A DNA stretch of 64,000 nt from Dolomedes plantarius (GCA_907164885.2 OU015496.1:107412322-107476321); one strand, 5' to 3'. Positions 1-11,573 are shown, counted from the first letter of the stretch. Translations and numbers: made by a program. The notes: generated by a model from the sequence alone, not told the origin.

Positions 1-660
1 TTAAAGCAGTTTAAGTATGAAAACAAATACCGAGTACACAAATGAAGTAAGGAAAAAAAAATATAACAATGTACGTATAGCAAAAAAATAAAAAGAAACA
101 AAATGTATTATAAAAACCTATACGCACGCAAAACAAGGCAAAATATATTAAATAATGTCATTTTGTGTTGAAGCTACACATATATATATATATTGATACA
201 TTATCATCTCGCAAAAAAAATGACCAACACTTTATACAAGAAAAATTACCATACATTATCATCACAAATCATTATTCCTATTTTAAATGGTGCTAGATTA
301 TTGCACAAAGTTTATCAAATTTTATTCATTCTATGCGTGGTACGCAAAAGTTGAGTGTTAAAATACTGAATAAAATGCCAGACACTCATATACCAAAATT
401 TACGTTAAAACAGAAAAAAAATACCATAAAAAAATGAGCACAAGTACCTGAGTTGACGAGGTGCCCTGGCATGGCATCAGAATGTCCTAATGGATTGTCA
501 TATTAAAAGGGAGGACACCCAGGAATACTTTATAGTGACAAAGAAGTATACAGGAATGGCCAATGTCGCCATATTGAATTCGAAATTGAAGAGCTGCAAA
601 ACAAGAATAAATTGGTGACAGAAATATCAAAAAGGAGATTCACATTAGTATTGATCAATA
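1..660. other. AT-rich non-coding stretch
   Basis: No coding frame of note. The plus strand is rich in A runs with a short (TA)n at about 181-194. It lies just downstream of the probable poly(A) signal of the minus-strand exon, so it is probably intergenic. Confidence 0.6.
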
Positions 661-666
661 TTTATT
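661..666 (-). promoter_or_regulatory. Poly(A) signal AATAAA
   Basis: The plus strand reads TTTATT, which is AATAAA on the minus strand, about 55 bases beyond the stop codon of the exon at 721-1073. This is a normal distance for 3' end formation and supports that exon being the last of its gene. Confidence 0.5.
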
Positions 667-720
667 TTTTTTATATCTTTAAAGGAAAAAGGTGGCTTAA
701 GGCCTTAACAACAATCCATT

Positions 721-1073
721 TTAGAAAGGTGCGAATCCCATCTTGGATCCGGCGGTCTGCGAGGGAAGCTCCGTGCTAAGTTGTCCGCGGGAATGAAAGT
801 CAGGTCCCCGTCTAAAGTCTTCATACTCGTAGCAGCTAACCGCATGGCGTTCGGAGGGCAGTCTGTCATAGTCATCAACGCTGAGTCTCTCCTTGCCGGT
901 GGTCACGTGATAAGTGATGATTTGACCAGATGTCGATTGGCGCTTGCCAAGTAGTCGCCAAGCTCTGGATGAAGACTGAGGAACAAAGGCATTACTTTTG
1001 GTGTGTGTGGTTGGAGGGCGATAACTGGCATATCTGCCAAGTAAAGGAATGTCAGCGATCGCAACCCTTTTCG
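721..1073 (-). CDS. Probable 3'-terminal coding exon of an unidentified host gene
   Basis: The minus-strand frame stays open into the stop at 721-723 and reads about 116 residues from a likely splice acceptor. The acceptor is the AG at 1074-1075, preceded by a pyrimidine-rich tract on the minus strand at about 1080-1125. The frame remains open to 1215, but that part looks intronic (poor composition, runs of T). The coding stretch is clearly richer in G+C than its surroundings. The protein end is polar: an LLGRYASYRPP segment, then LLGKRQST, then an acidic/tyrosine-rich part with YEYEDFRRG, ending in SKMGFAPF. No transmembrane segment, zinc finger or transposase motif is visible and I do not recognise the family. 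Upstream exons would lie at higher coordinates, beyond the assembly gap or outside the window. The exon start is inferred. Confidence 0.5.
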
Positions 1074-1285
1074 CTGGAACGCTCGTTAACGTGGGGTGAA
1101 GTTTTAAGATGTGACAAAAAAAGAGTTTCTTCGTGATATTTTGTATAGATAGGGGAAAAATCATATCTACACTTAAACGTCGGTTCATTGTAAAGGGCAG
1201 TTCCCCAAACTGCATTATGATATACTATTGGTATATTTAATGGAGATGTAGATATTCGTAAAATAATTCTGAATGATGTAATTAA

Positions 1286-1385
1286 NNNNNNNNNNNNNNN
1301 NNNNNNNNNNNNNNNNNNNNNNNNNNNNNNNNNNNNNNNNNNNNNNNNNNNNNNNNNNNNNNNNNNNNNNNNNNNNNNNNNNNNN
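1286..1385. other. Assembly gap (100 N)
   Basis: One hundred N in a row, the usual placeholder for a scaffold gap of unknown size. Linkage across it, including any upstream exons of the minus-strand gene, should be treated with care. Confidence 0.99.
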
Positions 1386-3165
1386 TTCTTTTTACATCAA
1401 CACTAACAAATATCTAAAAATCACTGTTTTTGACTTAAGCACTTTATACCGGGCTTCAATGATTTATTCTTATCAGTTACTATCTGTACTAACTATAAGC
1501 GAATAGGTCGTAATAAAGTTGTAATCGGATAAATATGCTTGAAATTTGTCTCTTTTTTATATCTTTACGCATATTATTGTTTAATAGTTTCTAGAATGTA
1601 TTTAGTCGAATATTTTCATAAAAATAGGGATGTAGGATTAATAAAGTGAGATTGTTATGATGAATAACTAATACCTGGATTAATTTTATTGTTTGATGAT
1701 AATCATTAAATGTGATGTAAAATATAGTTAATTTTTCTGACGTATTATGGTTTCCCCGTTTTTAATAAAATCCCCAAGTTATCCCCGTAAGTGTTCTTAT
1801 CATACAGTGAAGTAGCGAGCATAACTGGCGCCCGGGGAACGATACCCCCCCCGAAAAACATATAGTAATATTATGTATATAGAAATAGTGAAAAGGACCA
1901 CTTTCCCCCCCCCCTCCCTCGCTACGTCCCTGTCATCATAGATTCCAACTAAAAGCATAGCGGCAGGAAAACAGATGGCGAGTAATTTTTAATAGAAGAA
2001 TTTAACACTAGATTTTACAACTAGAGGCGATGATTTGTTTAAACATCTGTGAATAAAATTCCTACTCTTGTGTATTTTCTCATGGCTCAACGGCTTTTGA
2101 TATGCTGTACAAAAATGATCAGTTTTATTCACTGTACATTTCTTTCCATTTTTTTATATATGCTAGATTACACTACATAATATACAATCATTTGTAATTT
2201 GAACTAGTTAAGAAATCGGATTTTTTATTGAATTCTACGTATTTGTTCAAACATTTTACGAGTTAATCATTCTGGAAATATATTTCGGTACTCCCCTATT
2301 TTTAATTCATGTGCATAACATTAGTTCCCTCTGACTTTAGTTCAAATTAATTTGTGCTGCTAGTTCATTGTAAAATATTCTGTTGATTAGTTTTGTATAT
2401 ATATGAGGGTTCTCTATATCAGAAGGGTAAATTAATTTATTACATAGTGGAAATGAAAAGAACTCCCAAGGCAATGACCATTAAGGAATATATTCGATTA
2501 TGTAAGGGAAAATATAGCTAATGGCTGTATCATGCAAAACTTGTTCTGTTTGTATTTACTAATTATAAATTAGTCATTATCTGTATTAAATAAAATAAAA
2601 AATGTTTGCTTTTTTTATATTTTAAGCTAGTAATTTGTTTCTGATTTTCATAGAAGCCATTATATGCAAATTGTCAGTGGTTTAAGAGTTAAAAATATAG
2701 ATAGACATGGGATTTAAAAAAATTCGTAATTGCAGATAATAAAGACATAGCAACTTGAGGTAAAACAGGATAAACCCGAGTCTGGTGAGGCCCGAGCCCT
2801 CACTAGATTCCGTCAAGACATTCAGTTTGAACAGACTATAGGCCTGGACAGTTAAGTAACCTTCCCAGGAGTAGAGTACAGAATATAAAATAGACTGAAT
2901 TTTTTTTTATATAAACATAAATTATAACTTAAGGAGACTAGGGGGAAAACGGAAATCACGAACACACCTCCTCTTGCTGTTTGTTTGTTGTCGTTTCTGC
3001 GAATAGTGCAAAGCACTATCCATAGAAGAGGAGTGCCAATGCCTCAAGAGAGATTGGACTTCTATCTGGTTCGCGAATTTTGAACCGAGTCAAATGACGA
3101 GACCGGACCACTTGGCCCCGCACCGCCAGAGGTATTGTTTGGGAACTTGGAAGACATTATAGCTA
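1386..3165. other. Non-coding stretch, no recognised feature
   Basis: AT-rich sequence without a credible coding frame. C-runs occur near 1850 and 1905. A slightly richer patch at 2760-3120 has no protein or RNA signature that I recognise. Confidence 0.55.
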
Positions 3166-3695
3166 CCGGGTGTTTCAAAACTCGCGCACATCCACATGGT
3201 AATCCTTGTTGCTTAAAAACCAAAAGGGGTGCAACTTGTCACACATCACGACGCAACGTGTCACACATCACGGGACAATATGGAAGTTTTAACTGAATTC
3301 GATGATCGTGTCATTTCCAAAGGACTTTGGCCACCACGTTCACCGGACTTGTCAATTCCGGATTTTTTCCTTTGGGGATATCTGAAAAAATTCGCCTACA
3401 GCAATAATCCCCATACGCTTGATGAACTTAAGAGTAACATCCTTCATGCAATATCGGACATTACTTCTCACACACTTAGTAAAGTGTCGACTAATCTGGT
3501 AAAAAGAGTTCAATTGTGTGTCCAGGAAAACGGACATCATTTTGAACATATACTGTGATTTGACCATGTCTGACACCTGACAATAAAGATAATCGTTCAA
3601 CCTTTGTTTGTCCTTTATTCTGTTTGTTAACATAATTCATCTGTCTTTAAAACTCAACCACAACGGTTGGCGTGCGCGAGATTTGAAACAGCCGG
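3166..3695 (+). mobile_element. Internally deleted Tc3-like DNA transposon
   Basis: Inverted ends of about 27 bp match: the left end begins CGGGTGTTTCAAAACTCGCG and the reverse complement of the right end begins CGGCTGTTTCAAATCTCGCG. A TA lies on each side (3164-3165 and 3696-3697), the normal target for the Tc1/mariner superfamily. Only the C-terminal third of a transposase remains inside. The element is about 530 bp against 1.2-1.7 kb for full-length relatives, so it is a deletion derivative. Confidence 0.85.
3229..3558 (+). pseudogene. Tc3-like transposase, C-terminal fragment
   Basis: The frame holds the last part of a Tc1/mariner-superfamily DDE transposase. HHDATCHTS corresponds to the usual QDGATCHTS motif with the second catalytic Asp. 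The fragment continues through GLWPPRSPDLSIPDFFLWGYLK, where the third acidic residue sits, to the conserved tail NLVKRVQLCVQENGHHFEHIL. The helix-turn-helix DNA-binding domain and the first catalytic Asp are absent. The first methionine is only the first ATG after the deletion point, not a true start. It cannot make an active enzyme. Confidence 0.9.
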
Positions 3696-3698
3696 TAC

Positions 3699-3850
3699 TA
3701 CAGATTTTTCTCGTGTACTGTCACGGCGACGTGTACACGTCGTCGATTTTATCGGCGACGGGTATCGAACCAATAACTTGCAGATGACTGGCTCGACGCC
3801 TTTGTCGACCGGGCCACCGCACCCAAACCACCATTTAATATCAACGTTAA
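3699..3850 (-). repeat. tRNA-derived SINE-like head
   Basis: On the minus strand a box-A-like GGTGGCCCGG near 3825 is followed by a box-B-like GGTTCGATACCC near 3770, spaced as in a tRNA. The flanks do not pair as a tRNA acceptor stem, so this is a SINE head rather than a tRNA gene. Confidence 0.5.
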
Positions 3851-4901
3851 AAAATATAGGCGTGACCACTAGTTGTGATCTAATTAATTTGTGAACATTA
3901 GCATTTTTAATTGCCCGTAGTTTACAATCACACATAATGTGCGTCAACTTTTGAGGAATTGTTAATTAGTTCAAAACTGTTGCCATCCTTTTATTTTTTA
4001 CTGTGGATAGTAAGAAGCTGTGTGTTCCTGTTTTATGATCATAATTGCTCAAATTATATATTTGCTCAAATTTTATTGATTTAACTTTTATCCGTAAAAT
4101 ACTAAAACTTTTATTTAATTTAACATTGACTTAAAAAGTGTTGTGTTTTCAAGCAATTTTAAAAACAATCTTAAATACACAAATTGTAAAGGTAACAATC
4201 TTTGGGCATAATTAAAGGACTTCGGTTATCGGACCTGGAAAACCGAACGCAAGACACCTCTATCTTCTAAAGCATTGCAGGCGATCTAGTAAGTCATGCA
4301 CTTTTTTTAGAATAAATTCATTGAAATATATATTTTATAAAATGGGGAATTTATTGCGTGTTTATTTGATTTAGCCTCTTTATTTTTACCTTGCATTTAT
4401 TTGAAATAAGCTTCAAAACAATTTTCTCAGTCAATCAAAGTAAAATACTAACAGAAAAATGTCAAACGAATTGTTCTCTCCTATACATAAAATAGATGTT
4501 TATTCAAAAGAATCGTACGAAATATAAGACTATGAATAATATATCTCCAAATTTCAGATGATCACCAAAAAAATTAACATGCAGACATGTTTGTGTAAAA
4601 CATAAAAGTTTCAAACGCTGTCTTACAACTTTACTCGTAGAAACTATAATAGAAATGTTTCATGAATAATAGATGAATGTAAACTTTACCAGTATAGTTT
4701 AAAATCATAATCAGAAACTGAATGAGAATTTTAAGTGCACAAGACACTTTGTGAAAAACGAATTCATAATATTTATTTAGAAGTATTGTGCTGCCAGTTT
4801 AAATTAAAATTAAAGCGGGTGTGTAAGATGTTATTGGTAGAATTCAAACTGACTGAAATATTTTAAATGCATTCCATGCGTATTTTACTTTTTTTTCTTT
4901 C

Positions 4902-5227
4902 ATGAAACTAGTGTCTCGATCTCAGAAAACTATGGTCGTACGTATAAAGCATTTACATTTTCCGTCGTTTATAACTCTTTTGACTTCAGGAAAATATGCC
5001 CCTTTCGTTGAAACTATTATTCGGATCTCAAAATACTACAGTTATACATTTAATATATTCACCTTCTCAGCCGTTTATAATTCCTTTGATTTCAGGAAAA
5101 TGTGCCTGTACCTCCAAACTTGGACCACACATTCAAACAGAAGGAAACGCTCATTTTAAGTCCTAAGATAAAGATTAACATTTTCGCCAAAACTTTTCTG
5201 ACCAGTGTAAACTGTACCATAAGGTTG
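4902..5227 (+). other. Frame conserved between units A and B, coding status unclear
   Basis: A frame of 85 residues has a counterpart of 101 residues at 11682-11987 in unit B, with most residues shared (for example FTFSAVYNSFDFRKMC in both). The DNA holds two degenerate copies of a unit of about 113 bp, each ending in a TTTGAYTTCAGGAAAAT-like acceptor context. A second frame across the same bases is also open in both copies, so openness alone is weak evidence. I do not recognise the protein. Confidence 0.2.
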
Positions 5228-5571
5228 TCAGTAGAACAGCTTTCGCCCGATTAACATAATGCGAGAGTAGAAATTGATTCTCATAATTCACCATTTGCAT
5301 GCCCACACTCATCACTGATGTATAATTTTTTTAATAGATGAAATTATGAGGAATGAGCAAATGTTAAATTTATTTAGTTTTTCAGCCCTAAGGAATTCAG
5401 TCAATCAAACTTGAAAATAGGGACTGGAAGTAAAAAACACTAGTATTATTTCACTTAGTTCTTACAATGACTGAATTCTTTAAATATAAATAGATGTTTT
5501 TTTTCTAGCGGAGGAACTTGTGGTGTTGACATTCATCTATAATTCACCGCAGTTTGCGTGTCATTTTATTA

Positions 5572-5690
5572 TGGGGACACCATATAAGCGGACCAGCATT
5601 ACCCCCTATGAAGGGGCGACACCGGGATTCTATCCGAGCAGCCTCAGCACCGTAAGCCAGCACGCTGTACAACAGAGCCACCACAAGACC
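5572..5690 (-). repeat. SINE-B head fragment
   Basis: The minus strand resembles the heads at 46569 and 59582: a box-A-like part near 5680, then GGATAGAATCCC as a degenerate box B near 5625. It is not in the matching place in unit B, so it was inserted after the duplication or lost from B. Confidence 0.5.
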
Positions 5691-5744
5691 ATATAAATAA
5701 ATGTTAAATATAGATATTTTGTTTAAAGCACGTGTGACTGTCTT

Positions 5745-5935
5745 AGATACGGACCAACAATGACCTAATGGCTAGGGCTATAGTTTTTGATCTAGGGTCT
5801 GCGGGTTCGAATTCCACGTAACGTATGTACGTTTGCCGCCATCCAAAACTGTCTTTACACTGTAGGTATCAATCTGTTAAGGCCTCGTGTTGCAAAATTA
5901 CCGAATCTTCCTCATTAAACCAACCACATTAGATA
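5745..5935 (+). repeat. tRNA-derived SINE, family A (copy in unit A)
   Basis: Box-A-like TGACCTAATGGCTAGGG is followed by box-B-like GCGGGTTCGAATTCC, then a body with GCCGCCATCC and GTAGGTATCA. The same SINE lies at the equivalent position in unit B (15535-15705), so it predates the duplication. Confidence 0.7.
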
Positions 5936-6479
5936 CAAATTTATATTTCATGTAATTTAAAGATTATATACTAAGCAGTCGAAACCTATACATAGCTACT
6001 AAATATAATATAAATCTCACTCCAAAAATAGCCTTCACCTCCGAAACATAGATCTTATTCTTCGGAAAGCTTTTTCTTAAATCAGGTTTCACGCTGAAAA
6101 TCGTCCAGTTCCCGCAAAGTATATGGTTGAGTGGGGCATATCGAACCCGTCTCTTTAAAACCATCGATGACTTGTAGTAGAATGTTGTAAATTAATGTAA
6201 TGTAATGTAACACGAGCATAAAAGCATTAGGTAGGCAGTGCCTGAAGGGGAGTCACGAGCCAAACCTTATTGCTTGAATTAAGTTTTACTTTACTTAAGT
6301 CAAACAATAGAGCTCCAGTAAACTGTCGGCTTTTTTCGCGAATTCCTATTATCGATATGTATTTCAAGTCAGTGGCAGGTCGAACTAAACTTGCTGAAGT
6401 GGATCACCTTTTGAGCTGAGCATTCAAAATGAGCATTCGCTAAGAAATATGGGTGCACTTGTTATATTATATTGTTGTT

Positions 6480-8250
6480 GCTAATGCACTCTGGCTGAGA
6501 GTTCCAAAGCCTGTCCATTTTGGATTCGGGCAGAAGTGTGCGGCTTCGGTTTAAGTAGCACCATGAAGTTCGGAGTCCGTCTTAGCTAGTTGTCGTAGTG
6601 TACAAAGACATTATTTCCGCGGAAATAGAACTTGGAAAAAGGAAGTGCAAAGAATAAACTAATTGGAGGAAACTAGAGTAAACCGTGGGAAAGTTAAGAA
6701 GCGCCAATTGTAAAGAGGGCTCTATAAAGATAACAGGAGGAGACAGAGAAGAAAGAAGCACTTACAGACAGATGGACATAAAATAAATATGCAAGAGGGC
6801 GGATTGTGTAGAGAATAAGAAGAAAAGGTAAAAAAAAGAGGACCAAATTATGGCCGTAATAAAAAAGGAGCCCACACGCAAAAGTCCCGGGCCAGATTGC
6901 AAAAGGGTCCAGGTCCGCGGAACGAGGAGAGAGGGGTCACGACGAGACATACGCCCACGAAGCCCAATGGATGGAGTAAAAATTGAGGATAAACCGCAGG
7001 TCAATCAGATGGTAAATTGTAGAGACAATATAGCCAAAAGGAAAGGATTGGAGGAGGTGCCCTAGAGTTAGGAGGAGAAAGATATGGAGATGAAATAACT
7101 GAATGAAGAGAGATAGCAACAAGTTATTTGGCTGATAGTAGAAGAGGTTACTAAAAAACACACACACATTGAATACCTATAGATGCAGAGTCATATATGA
7201 AGTGAGCTGATAGATAAGAGGCAGCTATATGGCTTGATAGTATCGTACTGCTATTGAAGTAAGAAACGGGCAATTGTTGAATGAACCATGATGCATCGTA
7301 TTTCCACCCTGAAATGATGATGACGCCAGTTGCAAGAGAGGTTCCCGAATCCGGTATGACCCGCCAGCCGATATTAGTTGTTCGACACCAAACTAATGAA
7401 TTTATATGAACAATCCTTGTGCCTCAAGACAGATCCGCCCTGAAATGATGATGGCGTCAGTTGCGAGAGAGGTTCCCGATCCTGAATGACCTGCGAACCG
7501 AGAGTAGTTGATTGACACCGAACTAGTGAGTTCATATGAACATTCCTTGTGTCTCAAGATTATGCCATTCCTAGACGAAGGGCCGACTCCCCTGCAATCT
7601 CTCATCAGCATTTAAGGTACCGTGCTCCCCTTTTCTCACATTTTGTACATAATCACTGCTTCAATCAATAAATAATAGTTAATACTAAGAATTAAACTGG
7701 TAGGGTGCGATTGCATTAAAATATATAAATGAGTGAAATTATTATTATGTCAGTAAATTGAGCCAGGTTAATATGTCTAATATTGATGAATTATTAGCGT
7801 GTCAGTAAATTGAGCCAGGTTAATAAGAGTGATATTTATTATTTATTATCATGTCAGTAAATTGAAACAGGTTAATATGAGTGATATGTGTATAAGATGA
7901 TATCATAATAATTGAATGAGTTAAATATATGTGTCGTAGATAATTAACTTACTAGGAATGAATTTGTAAGTAATATGTGTAGATGAATTATGAAATATTT
8001 AGTAGGAGTGTATTGCATAGTATTATGTGTGTTAATCAATAAATTAATCTGTCAGTTCAAACCAGAGTTGTTTTCAATCCTGAAAGGACACTATACAATT
8101 CTAATGTAATTATGGCAGTGTACTAACCACATTTTTGATCCATCATTAATCATAAATCATTCAAACTAGAATCAATTAATTCAAAATCATTATTGATTCA
8201 TATACTTAAACCATACTTTCACTGTCCCACTAGTTACCACCTTAATTTTG
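6480..8250. repeat. Unclassified repeat block, possibly an LTR-element remnant
   Basis: Inserted in unit A relative to unit B. It begins with a purine-rich zone (6630-7160) and contains a tandem pair of about 130 bp (7305-7435 and 7438-7560). It ends with an AATAAATTAAT-containing tail (8035-8250) that also occurs inside the Tigger-like insertion of unit B at about 13925-14130. A polyadenylation-like motif plus a shared tail suggests an LTR or other retroelement, but no gag or pol protein is visible. Confidence 0.35.
7745..7890 (+). repeat. Short tandem repeat, about 55 bp x 3
   Basis: The phrase TGTCAGTAAATTGAGCCAGG is repeated three times at a spacing of about 52-57 bp, near 7748, 7800 and 7853, with spacers of differing divergence. 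Confidence 0.8.
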
Positions 8251-8251
8251 A

Positions 8252-8455
8252 CCAAGCATCCCCGAGGTCGACGTCTGGGTTGGGAGAGGATCGTACACTC
8301 TTCCACCGTCTCTGACATCATACATAGACTTTCTGATCTACGGATTTAACGTGCCCATGTCCGGCCTAGACACGGAAGTATTTAATGGCGCGCGTCGAGA
8401 TTCGATCCGAGCACCTTCAGTACCGAAAGCCAGCCCGCTACGACAAAGCTACCTT
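8252..8455 (-). repeat. SINE-B copy, minus strand
   Basis: The minus strand matches the copies at 46569 and 59582. The body phrase TAGACCGG/ATGGGCACGTT is followed, in plus-strand order, by a head with a degenerate box B. The copy is truncated at both ends. Confidence 0.65.
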
Positions 8456-8992
8456 GAAATTCTTGTAATGCAATGTTCGTTATCAGCGTTACACATGAAA
8501 GTTATGTTAGAAGTCTGTCGCTGTCTTAACTCAAGCCACTTATTCTCAATTGGATTTATATCAGGTAAAAATTGCGTGGTAGTAGTCGGAACTTATATTC
8601 ATGTTTTGCGATCCGAATTTGAGATAATTCTTGTTTTTTATTATGAAACACTATATTGCTGATACGCATGTCATACCAGTTATTCTATTTCTACTTTAAA
8701 AAAATTACGGGATGGCCTGTGTTATCAGAACTTTGTCCCTAAAATCCCTTTAACTCCTCTCCTCATTTTAAATTTTTTTCATTTATTTCTGAATCTTCAC
8801 GAATACTGATGGACCAGCCTTAGTAAAAAAATTTCATATGCACGTTCGATTATCGTGGTGCTCTGTATGCCAATAAATGGCACTCCCAGTCTTTTTCAGC
8901 GAACCTACGTGTATCAATAAAATCTGATATAAACATATAAAAATTTCTTCTGATAGGATAAATTAAGAAACAGAAACGCTCCTCAAATAACG

Positions 8993-9000
8993 TATAAAAG
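8993..9000 (+). promoter_or_regulatory. TATA box ahead of the small frame in unit A
   Basis: TATAAAAG sits 57 bases before the ATG at 9057, with a possible initiator (GACTGTTAGTT) near 9018-9028. In unit B the matching stretch is degraded to CTTAAAAAG, while the initiator region is nearly identical. Confidence 0.4.
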
Positions 9001-9056
9001 CTCTCGGAGAGAACGCTGACTGTTAGTTAATTATTAATAGGTACTAACCAAATAAA

Positions 9057-9128
9057 ATGAAATTAATTCTTTCAATTTTCCTTGGAACCACTTCCGTAAT
9101 AAATGCTATCCCGTCAGAGATTCATTAA
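9057..9128 (+). CDS. Short frame with signal-peptide character (unit A)
   Basis: A frame of 23 codons: a basic second residue, then the hydrophobic core LILSIFL, then TTSVINA with small residues at a plausible signal-peptidase site, then IPSEIH and a TAA stop. It is too short to be a finished secreted protein. It may be a first exon whose real 3' border is an internal donor (a weak GTAATA follows the TCC codon), a very small peptide, or chance. In its favour are the TATA box upstream and the unit B copy at 17926, which has the same start, stop and length. Seven codons differ, six of them amino-acid-changing, so no purifying selection is evident. A second short frame open in both copies lies downstream (9246-9320 and its unit B match). 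Function unknown. Confidence 0.25.
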   Translation: MKLILSIFLGTTSVINAIPSEIH

Positions 9129-10029
9129 AATATGAGAAATATATTAAAATAGACATATAATATATAAATATAAACATATGATGAAAGAGTTTATTACGCA
9201 CTAGCATAATTAAGCATGCCCGTAAAGGCAGAAAAAATTTAGTCAAATATATCCGCCAAACTGTCTCCAAAACGTTACATAAGAATTCCAAGCATATCCT
9301 TATACCGAATTATTTCTTAAATTTCTAGGTACTCTATTCATTAAATCAGAAATGTTATTCAGAATTTTTACTTTGCAGTTCAAATTTATCGCTATAAATT
9401 GCAGTAAATGTAAATTTTAAACTATATCTCTCATACTTCCATGTTTTACTTTTCAAAATTTCCAGTATAACTTTCAAGATTTGATAGAACTCGTTTATGA
9501 TTTTCATCTTAACTTCATGGAGGCTCTTACTTTATTGATTTTTAAAAAGTAATGTATATTTATACAAACGAAAGTGATTCACTTGGGATTTAAATTTCGA
9601 CGTCCTTAAATTTTATTCTGAATAAATTTTTCGCAGTAAATTAAACTCTCATGAAGGCGGTCGTGAACAAGCAACTACATTCATTTATTCTGAAGTATAA
9701 TGTATGCTTTGAATGAGAACGTAGCATTTTGATTTTATCATGCATCTCGCAGGTTAATTTTCAGATTAAATATCCTAGAAATATTTTTTACACATTTCAA
9801 AATTCTCCAACATTAAAGTAAATTCCTTCAAATTTAATTTCAGGAATTATTTTTATTATTTAAATTTTTAACTAATGGCTTTACCTAATTTTTAGATGCA
9901 AATAGATCAAACTTGATTATGTTCACTTTCCAATAGCATAAGTCGCAATTAGGTAATATCTTTTTGCACTTTCTACCATCATCTAAGAAACAAATTTGAA
10001 CTGAACCACTTATGACACGAGGGTTTGGT

Positions 10030-10185
10030 TTGGTCAAATTTTTGCTACACGAGTACTAATTAGACCGGGACCTACAGTTTAAAGCCGATTCCGAACGGCT
10101 ACAAACATCTATGCCAATAGTGGGACTCGAACCCACAAGATCTGAACCGAATGCCAGAGCCCTAGCCATTCGGCCATCATATATT
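10030..10185 (-). repeat. tRNA-derived SINE, family A (minus strand)
   Basis: On the minus strand, box-A-like GGCCGAATGGCTAGGG is followed by box-B-like GTGGGTTCGAGTCCCAC, then the family-A body (GCCGTTCGGAATCGGC). It sits at the junction between units A and B and is absent from the end of unit B. No complete acceptor stem forms, so it is not a tRNA gene. Confidence 0.7.
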
Positions 10186-10323
10186 TAAGTTTTAAGCAAA
10201 AAATGTTAAAACGTTTATAATTTCATTGAACATTGACTTAAAATGTGTTTGATTCTTAAAATTTCTTAAAAACACAGCTTAAATACACAAATTGCAAAGA
10301 TAAAAAGCTTTGGTCACATTTAA

Positions 10324-10741
10324 GGCTGCTGTGTACTAATCTTATTGGAATCGCTCACCTCAATATTAACGTATGCAGAGAGTTTGTCTACTATTGACAG
10401 CTACATAAATATTGATAGTCCAATAAAAATGTTATTTTCAGATAGCGTGAACTTTTCTGCACCTTGCAATAGGATTCATTTTATAAATTTCGTCCACCAA
10501 AGGAATTTAGGAGAATTTAAAACACACTATATAGGATATTTTCCTCGAATAATTTAAATTTTTATATATTTGCATTGTTTTTTAAAGGCAAAATTCTCCA
10601 ATGTGTGAAATATATTTATCTATTACGGAGTACATTTTTTATTATACAATCTTTAAATCCAAGTCGGCAATCCTTGGACATAATTTCTTCATAGGTTTAT
10701 ATTGAAGTGAGCGAATCCAATATGGTTAGTACACAGCAACC
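10324..10741. mobile_element. MITE with TTTAA/TTAA target duplication
   Basis: Inverted ends of about 45 bp: the left begins GGCTGCTGTGTACTAATC and the reverse complement of the right begins GGTTGCTGTGTACTAACC. TTTAA lies on both sides, and unit A shows one uninterrupted ATTAAA at the matching place (about 4210). There is no coding capacity. A second copy enters at 63890. The termini do not match the other TTAA families here. Confidence 0.85.
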
Positions 10742-11417
10742 TTTAAATACTCTGGTTATCGGACTTTGAAAACCTAAAGCAAAACATCTTTATATGTACA
10801 GCACTGTAGCAGATCCAGTCTTAAGTCATATACTTTTTTTGGCATAAATTCATTGAAATAAATATTTTTTTAATAAAATGATATTTAAAGCACGTTTATT
10901 TGACTAACCTCTTTATTTTTTATCTGGCATTTATATGCTATGAGCTTCAAAACGCTAGTTTTCCCAGTCGATCAAAGTAAAGTACTAACTGAAAAATATC
11001 CAACGAAATATTCTCTCCTATACATAAAGTAGATATTTATCCTAACGAATCGTACGAAATATAAAATTATGAATGATATTTACCCAATTTTCAGATGATC
11101 ACCAGGAAAGTTAACATGCAGACATTTTTGTGTAAAATATAAAATTTCCAAAAGGTGTTTCACTATCTTGACTCGTAGAAACGACGATTAAAAATGTTTC
11201 ATTAATAATAGAGGAATGTAAACTTTACCAGAATAGTTTAAATTCGTAATCAGAAAGTGAATGAGAATTTGAAGTGCACAAGACACTCTGTGAAAAACGA
11301 ATTCATAATGTATTTATACAGAAGTATTGTGCTGCTAGTATAAAGGAGAGTTAAAGCGGATGTTTACGATATGCTGATACAATTTAAACTGATTGAAATA
11401 TTTTAAATGCATTCTGT

Positions 11418-11573
<156 letters not shown>

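Larger units (their letters stand above)
4085..10020 (+). repeat. Duplicated unit A (about 6 kb)
   Basis: This segment shares four collinear blocks with 10213-18890: 4085-5470 with 10213-12350; 5695-6200 with 15479-15990; 6363-6470 with 17235-17345; and 8466-10020 with 17346-18890. Both coding-looking and plainly non-coding sequence are conserved, roughly 85-90% by eye. Unit A has its own additions: a SINE-B head at 5572-5690, a block of about 2 kb at 6471-8465, and a minus-strand SINE at its end. The second unit starts at once, so the simplest reading is an old tandem duplication. Confidence 0.75.

Noticed and set aside
6850..7065. 71-residue basic frame (MAVIKKEPTRKSPG...)
   Set aside because: It lies in a purine-rich repeat block, and no equivalent frame is seen in the related block in unit B.
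7305..7560. Direct repeats with spacers considered as a CRISPR array
   Set aside because: Only two units of about 130 bp, in clearly eukaryotic transposon-rich DNA.
9106..9291. Hydrophobic 61-residue minus-strand frame in unit A
   Set aside because: The matching sequence in unit B (17903-18127) is frameshifted, and the composition is explained by AT richness.
10126..10185. Possible tRNA gene on the minus strand with good A and B boxes
   Set aside because: No acceptor stem pairing, and the sequence continues into a SINE body shared with 5745 and 15535.
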